Source of the DNA: Wolbachia endosymbiont of Cylisticus convexus
Lineage (GTDB): Bacteria > Pseudomonadota > Alphaproteobacteria > Rickettsiales > Anaplasmataceae
Reading direction: 5' to 3'
Assembly: GCF_003344345.1 (NCBI RefSeq)
Contig: NZ_QPIP01000086.1
Span: 1-8,898 of the forward strand
DNA: 8,898 nt
Shown: positions 1 to 6,094 of the stretch, in pieces
How the letters are laid out: each line of letters opens with the position of its first letter
Position numbering within the stretch: the first letter of the stretch is position 1
Position numbers and translations under genes: made by a program
The notes under the pieces: model-generated
Databases searched by the model: none
What the model saw: the letters and a program-made list of their open reading frames with translations, nothing else
What the model was told of the DNA's origin: nothing

Positions 1-553
1 AACCACAATAAGTTTGGGTCTGTTATCCGTTCTCTCAAGCATCTCATTAGCCATTTGTGCTGGACATTATCAAAGAATTTCTTGATATCAACTTCTACTA
101 CATAGTTAGTTGGTCTGTACATAACTGCTTTATTTAGTGCATTTACCGCTTGATGACAGCTTCTACCAGGACGAAAACCATATGAGTTATCCAGAAAGTT
201 AGCTTCATAAATATTTTCTAATATCTTCTTCAGCATTATCTGGACTAACTTATCTTCTGTTGATGGTACCCCAAGTCCGCGTTTTTCTTTGCTTACAGCT
301 TTTGGTATATATACTCTTTTCACTGGTTGCGGTTGATATTGCTTTCTCTTCATACTATCCACCAGAGTGCTAAGCTTCTCTTCAAGATTTTCTCCATAAG
401 CTTCTACTGTCACCTGGTCTATACCACATGCCTTTTTAGCTCTTTATAACATTCAGCAAGATTCTCTGCGTTTATCAGATGAATTAACGATGTAAATTTC
501 AATCGTTTATCTTGCCTGGCTCTTACTGTTATCTGATTTAGTTTTCTTTGCAC
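1..553 (-). pseudogene. ltrA: Group II intron reverse transcriptase/maturase, frameshifted and partial
   Basis: This is the intron-encoded reverse transcriptase/maturase (LtrA family). The likely start is GTG at 553, preceded by GGAGG ten bases upstream. The first frame reads QRKLNQITVRARQDKRLKF and then stops with TAG at 419-421. The -1 frame is open from 434 to the window edge and carries typical RT motifs: VYIPKA, RGLGVPSTEDKLVQ (RT1/2 region), NSYGFRPGRSCHQA, and VEVDIKKFFDNV, which holds the first catalytic aspartate. The YADD motif, the maturase (X) domain and any endonuclease domain are outside the window. One base is missing in the A run at 433-437 (minus strand CTAAAAAGG); one extra A would give an uninterrupted KELKKACGIDQ. 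The gene is therefore a pseudogene, unless the A run allows slippage or the base loss is a sequencing error. Confidence 0.9.
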
Positions 554-1042
554 GTTATTCCAACCTCCGTTGTATTGGCATAGCAATCCCTAAACCAGTC
601 ACTATATTGCTCCCTTGTATGTGGCTTTCCCACACTCTGAGTACTATCAGTCAGTCCGACTTCCTTTGCATCTTCCGTTAGTCCTCGCCTTTGTTGACTT
701 GTTCCAACGTACCTTAATAGGAATACAAAGGATCTCTCCCAAGTTTACGTAAACTCCATCTCAACACGTGATACGGCCTCAGATCCCGATAGAGTGAGTG
801 ATAACTTGCCTTATCGTTACCCTTCTTGCTGTCTTCCACTATATGCAACGTGTCGACCCCTATGACATCGAGAATTTCGGGACTCAATACCTTCACTTTC
901 GTTGTACCCTGTGTTGTCCATTCCACTAGCTTTACTACGCTCGTTACCTTACGCAGCATAGTAGTTTGTTCCAGGTTGCTGGCTAGGCTTTGCCTGGATT
1001 GGATTTTCACCAACTGGACTTTACGCACTTTGCTTGGCGCAC
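554..1042 (-). ncRNA. Group II intron ribozyme RNA, domains I to IV (5' part)
   Basis: This 489-base stretch has no accepted gene. It is the non-coding, catalytic 5' portion of the intron, between the 5' splice site (GTGCG at 1042-1038) and the maturase ORF placed in domain IV. It is noticeably less AT-rich than the surrounding phage genes and contains many short complementary segments, including the 742-755 palindrome, as expected for structured RNA. Open frames on both strands here are incidental. Exon-binding sites should lie in domain I. A GCAT near 843-846 could pair with the ATGC just 5' of the splice site, but the match is too short to count as evidence. Confidence 0.7.
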
Positions 1043-1057
1043 GCATCTTTCCTCCTT
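1043..1057 (-). other. Ribosome binding site and start codon of the next head gene (probably major capsid gpE), cut by the intron
   Basis: Downstream of the gpD stop the minus strand reads AAAGGAGG, AAAG, ATG, C, and then the intron begins. The GGAGG lies at 1055-1051 and the ATG at 1046-1044. A strong Shine-Dalgarno sequence properly placed before an ATG marks the start of another gene. In lambda and in WO-type head clusters the gene after gpD is the major capsid protein gpE. Only four coding bases are present here; the rest would be joined by splicing from beyond the left edge. The identity of the gene is inferred from order alone. Confidence 0.5.
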
Positions 1058-1080
1058 TAATGCTGTTTTTAAATAGCTCG

Positions 1081-1455
1081 TTAAGCCCCCTTGCGTATGA
1101 TGATCCCTCGTCCTTCAAGTTGCTTTATTGCTGCATTTTTCTGCTTTTCAGTGATATTTGCTGGCCATACAACTGCATGATCAGCAAGAAGAGCAATACG
1201 AGTAATTATTATTGCTTTAGTATCTCCATCTTTGCTATTTACATCACTTGTTATTACACCTATCGCTGTTTGTGTGCCATCTGTTCCAGCTGGATTAAGT
1301 ACCCTAATAAAACCATCGTCCGTCTTTTTGGCAACTACTGCACCAAGCTTAAGATTCTGACCTTTAGCTACTGTTATTGAGTCTCTTGAATATAGATTGG
1401 ATACTTCATATTTCAAAAGATCGCCTAAATTATTTCCTTCAGTTATACATGTCAT
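1081..1455 (-). CDS. Head decoration protein D (gpD family)
   Basis: This is a structural protein that binds as trimers on the outside of the expanded capsid and stabilises it against internal DNA pressure. At 124 residues it is close to lambda gpD (110). It shows the family layout: a flexible N-terminal arm (about 1-25), a beta-rich middle with GQNLKLGAVVAKK and GTDGTQTAIGVITSDV, a segment of alternating hydrophobic residues ending in RIALLADHAVVW, and a short C-terminal helix-loop-strand (EKQKNAAIKQLEGRGIIIRKG). The ATG start is supported by AAGGAGGG five bases upstream. It follows the protease gene after a 58-base gap and precedes the interrupted capsid start by about 35 bases. The gap holds a TATAAT on the minus strand (1507-1502), which could be an internal promoter for these abundant proteins, but no convincing -35 accompanies it. 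Confidence 0.92.
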   Translation of the reverse strand: MTCITEGNNLGDLLKYEVSNLYSRDSITVAKGQNLKLGAVVAKKTDDGFIRVLNPAGTDGTQTAIGVITSDVNSKDGDTKAIIITRIALLADHAVVWPANITEKQKNAAIKQLEGRGIIIRKGA

Positions 1456-1513
1456 GTTTTCCCTCCTTCTTTATTTTACCGCCAAATTTGCTAGTACGGC
1501 AATTATAAAAAAC

Positions 1514-1843
1514 TTAAATACTTGATTGTGCTCTAGCTTTAGCTACTTGTATCATCAAATCTTCTGATAAATTTTGTGATAAAGCGCTGAAAATCTCAGC
1601 TTTTGTTGTTCGCTCTGCTAGTAGTTCCATTAAAACCTCCCGGGCTTGCTCAATACTTACGCCTTGCTCAATAAATTCTCCTATTTTCTCCGGCATATGC
1701 GACAGGTTACATAACCGTATCAATTCCAAAACTTCTCCTTGATACTTTTTGCACCCTATAAGCTTACCTTTTTCAATTAGTTCATCAGAATTTATGGACT
1801 GTTCTTTTTGTTCCTTAAGGTTGGTAAAAATTTGTTCATTCAT
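1514..1843 (-). CDS. Nested in-frame scaffold protein (lambda Nu3-like), internal start in the protease gene
   Basis: Codon 260 of the protease gene is ATG at 1843-1841, preceded by AGGAG at 1855-1851 with a seven-base spacer. This is a ribosome binding site as good as or better than those of most genes here. Starting there gives a 109-residue product (MNEQIFTNLKEQKEQ...) identical to the protease C-terminus. It lacks the protease domain and is rich in Glu, Lys and Leu with predicted helices, as expected of an assembly scaffold. In lambda, the scaffold gpNu3 is made in exactly this way from within gene C and is then degraded by gpC. The site and frame are seen directly; expression and scaffold role are inferred. 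Confidence 0.5.
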   Translation of the reverse strand: MNEQIFTNLKEQKEQSINSDELIEKGKLIGCKKYQGEVLELIRLCNLSHMPEKIGEFIEQGVSIEQAREVLMELLAERTTKAEIFSALSQNLSEDLMIQVAKARAQSSI

Positions 1844-2620
1844 AATATGGCTCCTGTGTTGATTAAAAAATTCAGAAAATGTTATGATATCATCAGCAAG
1901 ACCTATTTTCACTGCGTTTTCGCCAAAATAAAGACCTGCCTCTGTTGATCGAATCTTTTCAATTGAAAGATCTCTGTTTCTTGCTATTAGCTGCAAAAAC
2001 ATTTCATATAGTCGACCTACTTCTTTTTGTAAGCTTTCTAAACTTTCAGACGTCATTGGCTCATGTGGATTTAAATCGTTTTTTCTACTTCCTGCAAATA
2101 CTGTGGTATATTTTATTCCTTGTTTCTCATCAAATCTACTTTGATCTATATGACTTGCTATTACTCCTATACTTCCAACACCAGAAGTTCTTCTCACAAA
2201 TACCTTTTCAGCGCTAGAAGCTATAGCGTACGCTGCAGAATATGCATCATCATTTGCTATCGCTATTATCCTCTTTTTTCCTCTTGCACTGTAAATAAAA
2301 TCAGCAAGGTCAAACACTCCATTGACCTCTCCTCCTGGACTGTCTATATCCAATATAATTGTCTTTATTTCTTCATCTGCTAATGCTTGTGCAATTTGTT
2401 CTTCTATTTGCTCATATGATGTCATCCCTAACATGTAATCAAAAGTTTCTGATTTTTTTGTCAAGATTCCATGTATCGGTATTATTCCTCTTTCACTATT
2501 TCTTACTGCATGTTTTATATCTTTAAAGATAGGCTGCTTTCCTGTTTGCAGTGACAGTAATTCAAAACTCCTTGGCTCTACCATTACGCATCTGTTTAGC
2601 CATATTGTCTGTTGTTTCAT
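1514..2620 (-). CDS. S49-family head maturation protease (lambda gpC-like) with C-terminal scaffold region
   Basis: This is a serine-lysine protease of the SppA/ClpP-fold S49 family. It acts inside the prohead, removing the scaffold and trimming head proteins. The 368-residue protein has a crotonase-like core at about 44-245: GIIPIHGIL, ILDIDSPGGEVNGV with the oxyanion-hole DSPGG (93-97), AYSAAYA with the likely nucleophile Ser128, GVGSIGVI, and TTVFAGSRKND with the likely general base Lys180. The Ser-Lys spacing of 52 residues equals that recalled for lambda gpC (Ser166/Lys218). Residues 260-368 are charged, helical and scaffold-like, and can start separately (see the nested CDS). The ATG is preceded by AGAGGTGGT and overlaps the portal stop by four bases (ATGA), indicating translational coupling. 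No signal peptide is seen, consistent with action in the prohead rather than export. Confidence 0.94.
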   Translation of the reverse strand: MKQQTIWLNRCVMVEPRSFELLSLQTGKQPIFKDIKHAVRNSERGIIPIHGILTKKSETFDYMLGMTSYEQIEEQIAQALADEEIKTIILDIDSPGGEVNGVFDLADFIYSARGKKRIIAIANDDAYSAAYAIASSAEKVFVRRTSGVGSIGVIASHIDQSRFDEKQGIKYTTVFAGSRKNDLNPHEPMTSESLESLQKEVGRLYEMFLQLIARNRDLSIEKIRSTEAGLYFGENAVKIGLADDIITFSEFFNQHRSHIMNEQIFTNLKEQKEQSINSDELIEKGKLIGCKKYQGEVLELIRLCNLSHMPEKIGEFIEQGVSIEQAREVLMELLAERTTKAEIFSALSQNLSEDLMIQVAKARAQSSI

Positions 2621-4044
2621 ACCACCTCTTGACTCGCAGTAACATCAGAATCAAAACTTAAGCCCAGTTCACCTGCACGTCTTTGATCTTCAGCAATTTC
2701 TTGGTCAATTTCTTCTACATCATAACCAAGTTCTGAAACTACTTCTGATCGACTCTTGAAGCCATTTCTTACTGCCATCTGTTGTGCTTGCTGGTCTTTC
2801 AGTGGATCCACCCAATCAAACCCTTGTGCTATCCATTTTACTTCTTTTTTTGCTCCTTCTTTCCCCTTTGTCCATTCTTCACCTATGTCTAATTCTCCAG
2901 AAAGTAGCGCTAACTCTAACCACCTATCCCATACCGGCCTGCAAAACTGAAATACCATAATGTTATGCTGTAACATTGTACATCTTCTACGAAACTCTAT
3001 CAGCCCTGCTCGAATGGATGAATAATTAACACCTGTTAAATCTCCTGTTAGCTGTTCATATGTTATCCCTGTGCCTATTGCTATTGCCCTCAGTTGCTGT
3101 CTTATGAATGCTTCATAACTTCCTCCTACATCCGATGGTTCTGAGAATTTTATGTCCTCACCCGGGTCTAAAAGCTGCATAGTTCCAGGTTCTAGACCAG
3201 ATAATGCTACTCCTTGCTCATTTACTTCACCTTCTCCTAAAATATTTGCTTCTGGATCGAGTCTCGTAATAAACCCTGCAAACATCGCTGCTGTCTTTTT
3301 TCTCACTAATTCTGCATCATCGTATTGATCAAGCTCATAAAGCTTTAGCAGTATACTCGAAAGCCATGGTTCTCCTCGGATCTGACCAGGTCTTAGTGGT
3401 CTATAGATATGTAAAACATCGTTTGCTGGTACTCTCACTGATTCACCAAACGAGCCTTCGCCTGGATGTTCTCTAAATAAGTAATATGCCTCTCTTTGCC
3501 CAAGCCTGTTAAACTCAATCCCGTTTCTTATTACATTACCATTGGCTAGTGTTTGATTACTCTTATTATCTAAATGCTCTGATTCCAGTACTTGCAGTTG
3601 TAATGGTACGCAAAGACTATCTTTGCATTTTCTTGTTCTCAGCCGTACAAAACATTCTCCTCCTTCTATCATGCTCCTACATACCAGAGCTTGTAATCCG
3701 TAAAAATCACTTATCCCGCTACTGTCTGCTTCATCTGTCCATTTCAGCCATAATTCTTGTACTTTCTTCCGAAATTCTGCATCCCTTGCTTTTGATTGTG
3801 GTTTTATTCCTGTTCCAATAGAGTTACTTACTATCGTATCAATAATATTAGCAGCATAAGGATTTTTCCTTACCATATCTCGAGAGCGGCTACGTAAAGT
3901 TTCAAGACTATGGGAAAGTAAACTATTTATACTTCCTGACTCTGGTTGAAAGTGAAAAAATCTTCTTCCTGAACCTGCTGCATCCCAGGCTGAATTTTTG
4001 ATTTTTGGCTTACTAAATAGTTGTTTGAAGGTTTTTAGCAGCAT
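2617..4044 (-). CDS. Phage portal protein (lambda gpB family)
   Basis: This protein forms the dodecameric ring at one capsid vertex through which DNA enters and leaves and to which terminase and head-completion proteins dock. The 475 residues match the lambda-type portal family throughout: LRSRSRDMVRKNPYAANIID and SNSIGTGI at about 50-80, SDFYGLQALVCRSMIEGGECFVR at about 112-134, LQVLESEHLD at 150-159, VPANDVLHIYRPLRPGQIRG at 205-224, LEPGTMQLLDPGEDIKF at 284-300, and a C-terminal clip/stem block with AIAIGTGITYEQLTGDLTGVNYSS at 320-343. Length is somewhat below lambda gpB (533), with a short C-terminal tail. The ATG directly follows the gpW stop (TAGATG), with AAAGGA about nine bases upstream, and the stop overlaps the protease start (ATGA). 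The gene is intact. Confidence 0.97.
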   Translation of the reverse strand: MLLKTFKQLFSKPKIKNSAWDAAGSGRRFFHFQPESGSINSLLSHSLETLRSRSRDMVRKNPYAANIIDTIVSNSIGTGIKPQSKARDAEFRKKVQELWLKWTDEADSSGISDFYGLQALVCRSMIEGGECFVRLRTRKCKDSLCVPLQLQVLESEHLDNKSNQTLANGNVIRNGIEFNRLGQREAYYLFREHPGEGSFGESVRVPANDVLHIYRPLRPGQIRGEPWLSSILLKLYELDQYDDAELVRKKTAAMFAGFITRLDPEANILGEGEVNEQGVALSGLEPGTMQLLDPGEDIKFSEPSDVGGSYEAFIRQQLRAIAIGTGITYEQLTGDLTGVNYSSIRAGLIEFRRRCTMLQHNIMVFQFCRPVWDRWLELALLSGELDIGEEWTKGKEGAKKEVKWIAQGFDWVDPLKDQQAQQMAVRNGFKSRSEVVSELGYDVEEIDQEIAEDQRRAGELGLSFDSDVTASQEVV

Positions 4045-4269
4045 CTATAAAATTCCTTTACTCGTTGAAAAAATAATCTTTCTTTTGGCTTTCATACCTG
4101 CAATTTTCAATTCAGCCTTAATACGTTGTCTTAAGCTTAGTAAGTCATTTATCTGAACTTCAGCATATCTTACCACATGATCACCATATGCAATTGATAC
4201 TACTCGCTCTCCGCTTTGTAGCTTCTTTATTGCTTGTTCAACTTGAAACAAATACTCTTCGTTATACAT
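4045..4269 (-). CDS. gpW-family head-completion (head-tail joining) protein
   Basis: This is a small protein that closes the portal vertex after DNA packaging and provides the platform for the next head-tail connector. The 74-residue chain (lambda gpW is 68) has the family pattern: an N-terminal helix (EEYLFQVEQAIKKLQSGERV), a beta hairpin (VVSIAYGDHVVRYAE), a second helix (INDLLSLRQRIKAELK) and a basic C-terminal tail. The position between large terminase and portal is the same as in lambda. The ATG is preceded by a weak GGATG five bases upstream, so expression may depend on coupling to terminase translation, whose stop lies only 11 bases away. The stop codon abuts the portal ATG. Confidence 0.85.
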   Translation of the reverse strand: MYNEEYLFQVEQAIKKLQSGERVVSIAYGDHVVRYAEVQINDLLSLRQRIKAELKIAGMKAKRKIIFSTSKGIL

Positions 4270-4280
4270 TTTTCATCCAT

Positions 4281-5270
4281 TTACTTTTCACTATCCTTTT
4301 GATTTTTACTTTCTGGTTTTTCATTTAAACTATTCCATTTAGCCTCTTGCCACCTATCAATCCCCAGTGCTATAGACGCAGCTCTTGCGTAAATCCTACA
4401 GTCTAATACTTCATTTCTTTCTCTTACCTTTTGCCACTCTTGTTTAGTGTATCCTTTCACCACTTTGCTGACTAATTGCTCTGCCGTTAGCTGCTTAAAA
4501 TATTCAGGTGCATACTCCGGAAAATGACAGTGTCCTGCTGGCACTTTCTCTTCTTCTTTTAAAATATTAAGTAGTTGAAAAAGCTCTGACTTTAATATCG
4601 ATACTCCTACTGGCCAGAGCTTTATTCCTCTTTTCAGCTTTTGACCACCAACTGTTATATCAACTCTACTTGGGCTACTAAGTGGCACTAGCGCTTTATT
4701 TACACCTTTCACTGCCATTACTCTTCCAGATCCTTGATGACCTCTTACCCAGTTGTAAACTTCCTGTGTTGCATACCCTGCATCTACTGCCATCATGCTT
4801 ATCATGTATTCAAGCCCATTTTTACCGATAAAATGATGATTGAGTAATTCTGAAAGCTTTCCCCATACTTCTCCTCCTCCTGTATCTCCTTCAAATACTC
4901 GATAATCTATTGACCAATTTTCACGGCTTTTTCCCCATGCTACAACTTCTACTTCTAAGCGATCTTTTTGAACATCTACTCCTGCTGTGAGGACTACTTC
5001 TCCTTTTGGTACTGCGCCAATTTGGTAAGACTCTCTCCTGTTAAATAATTGTTTCCAGTCCGGTACTTCTCCTTTGTCTACCCAAGTTTCTCCTAAAGTG
5101 GTATTTATCCATACTTTTAGTAATTGCTCACTTTCTTTTGCATGGAGAAAATCCTCTACTGCTTGTTGCCAACTATACCAGCCAACTGGGCTATATAAGC
5201 TTGAAAGGTGAAATCCTTTTTTCTCACCTTTTACTCTATTAGTAGGCCTCCACTCTCCACGATCAAGCAT
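4281..5270 (-). CDS. Large terminase subunit (gpA family), C-terminal nuclease part of a frameshifted gene
   Basis: This is the downstream half of the terminase gene, with the RNase H-like endonuclease that cuts concatemeric phage DNA at packaging start and end. The conserved acidic residues are visible: TAGVDVQKDRLE (Asp at 99 of this fragment), MAVDAGY (Asp163) and EVLDCRIYA (Asp290). The ATG at 5270 is simply the first Met in this frame and is not a natural start, because the frame continues upstream. Between about 5405 and 5270 it encodes a CPHC-24 residues-CIEC zinc-ribbon and then joins the ATPase half in the other frame. With one base restored near 5406-5411, the whole protein would be 604 residues, near lambda gpA (641). 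The C-terminal tail is rich in Lys, Glu and Ser. The stop lies 11 bases before gpW. Confidence 0.93.
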   Translation of the reverse strand: MLDRGEWRPTNRVKGEKKGFHLSSLYSPVGWYSWQQAVEDFLHAKESEQLLKVWINTTLGETWVDKGEVPDWKQLFNRRESYQIGAVPKGEVVLTAGVDVQKDRLEVEVVAWGKSRENWSIDYRVFEGDTGGGEVWGKLSELLNHHFIGKNGLEYMISMMAVDAGYATQEVYNWVRGHQGSGRVMAVKGVNKALVPLSSPSRVDITVGGQKLKRGIKLWPVGVSILKSELFQLLNILKEEEKVPAGHCHFPEYAPEYFKQLTAEQLVSKVVKGYTKQEWQKVRERNEVLDCRIYARAASIALGIDRWQEAKWNSLNEKPESKNQKDSEK

Positions 5271-5368
5271 CTCTGTCTTTTGATGATTTTCTATCTTTTC
5301 ACCACATTCTATACATATATAGTGTGCTGTATTTGGATTTTTATCTTCCCATTTTATTTGTGACCATT

Positions 5369-6094
5369 TTAGAACTTGATAGTAATTACAATGCGGACAT
5401 GGAATAAAAAATATCTCTTATCTGTTGCTTCAAATTCTTTCTCAATTCTGCTTATTCCATGAATCGTTGGTGTTGATACTAAAAAAATCTTTCGCCGTGC
5501 AAATGTATTGGTACGAGCTATGCTGAGCAGTACTGGATCTCCTTCTCCTCCTGAATCTCCTGGATAGGCATCTATTTCATCAAGAAAGAGATACTTTACT
5601 GGCATAGACCTGAGACCCACACTACTGTTTGCTCCAGTTATTACTACTATTCCCCCAGGAAACTCCTTACTTTGCACAGTATTGCCCGAGTCTCTTGACC
5701 TTGGGTCTTTTACTTTACTTTTTAAACATGGCGTACTCTCTATTAATGGTGCAAACCTTCCTTTTGACCAACGCTTTCCCATTTCAACTGTTGGCTGCAC
5801 TACTAGCATTGGACCTGGTGTTTGATCTATGATATAGCCTATCCAATTATTTCCTGCTTCTGTTCCTCCAATCTGCGCTCCTTTCATGAATACTACTTTT
5901 TCTGCTGGCGAGGATGGAGATAGTGAATCCATGATTTCTTTAAGATATGGCGTTCTCTCTGTTCTCCATTTCCCTGGCTCTGATGTTGCAGTTGGCGCTA
6001 AAACTCGATACTCATTCGCCCACTCTGATACTTTAAGCTGGGAATCTGGTCTCAAACCTTCAGAAAAAGATGTGGCGTATATCATTGTCTGCAT
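5369..6094 (-). CDS. Large terminase subunit (gpA family), N-terminal ATPase part of a frameshifted gene
   Basis: This is the upstream half of the packaging motor. Motifs in order: SEWANEYRVLAPTATSEPG (24-41), a gpA-type Walker A variant KGAQIGGTEAGNN (71-83), LVVQPTVEMGKRWSKGR (98-113), Walker B VKYLFLDEIDAYP (166-178) and the coupling motif FLVSTPT (204-210). After residue 228 the frame loses homology (FHVRIVITIKF, then stop). Adding one T to the six-T run at 5411-5406 restores the zinc-ribbon CPHC and runs on into the nuclease half. Two starts are possible: ATG 6094, or ATG 6085, which overlaps the ankyrin stop as ATGA. Neither has a clear Shine-Dalgarno, so coupling to the ankyrin gene is likely. 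A full-length product would need an intact allele or slippage. Confidence 0.93.
   Translation of the reverse strand: MQTMIYATSFSEGLRPDSQLKVSEWANEYRVLAPTATSEPGKWRTERTPYLKEIMDSLSPSSPAEKVVFMKGAQIGGTEAGNNWIGYIIDQTPGPMLVVQPTVEMGKRWSKGRFAPLIESTPCLKSKVKDPRSRDSGNTVQSKEFPGGIVVITGANSSVGLRSMPVKYLFLDEIDAYPGDSGGEGDPVLLSIARTNTFARRKIFLVSTPTIHGISRIEKEFEATDKRYFLFHVRIVITIKF
5406..5411 (-). other. Frameshift site in the large terminase gene
   Basis: The minus strand reads AGATATTTTTTATTCC across this run. In the frame of the ATPase half it gives RYFLFHV and reaches a stop at 5369-5371. With a seventh T it would read RYFFIPCPHC and continue without a stop to 4281. The abrupt loss of family-like sequence on one side, and its resumption in the next frame on the other, locates the missing base to within a few nucleotides. 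It may be a true mutation, a sequencing error in a homopolymer, or a slippage site. Confidence 0.85.

Larger units (their letters stand above)
1..1042 (-). mobile_element. Group II intron, 5' part (continues beyond the left edge)
   Basis: This is a self-splicing retroelement whose RNA folds into a ribozyme and encodes a reverse transcriptase/maturase for splicing and retrohoming. On the minus strand the element opens at 1042 with GTGCG, the consensus 5' end of bacterial group II introns, followed by CCAAGC. About 490 nt of structured, non-coding sequence (ribozyme domains I to IV) follow before the maturase ORF begins near 553. Features of such RNA include a perfect 14-nt palindrome at 742-755 and a GTACTC...GTGGGAAAGCC block around 615-650. 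A long frame (714-1118) crosses the intron boundary, but it only translates ribozyme RNA and is not a gene. Domains V and VI and the 3' splice site lie outside the window. The element sits directly downstream of gpD, apparently four bases into the next head gene. I am confident of the class and fairly confident of the 5' boundary. Confidence 0.9.

Noticed and set aside
714..1118. Long minus-strand frame of 134 codons between gpD and the maturase
   Set aside because: It spans the gpD end, the intron 5' splice site and ribozyme domain I. It resembles no protein, and its sequence is explained by structured intron RNA.
826..1380. Plus-strand frame of 184 codons
   Set aside because: It is antisense to the intron RNA and gpD, with Cys/Ser/Tyr/Phe-rich low-quality composition typical of a shadow frame.
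1456..1513. Hairpin or internal promoter in the gap between protease and gpD
   Set aside because: The TTGCCG/CGGTAA stem needs a wobble pair and a long loop, and the TATAAT has no matching -35. Too weak to list as a separate feature.
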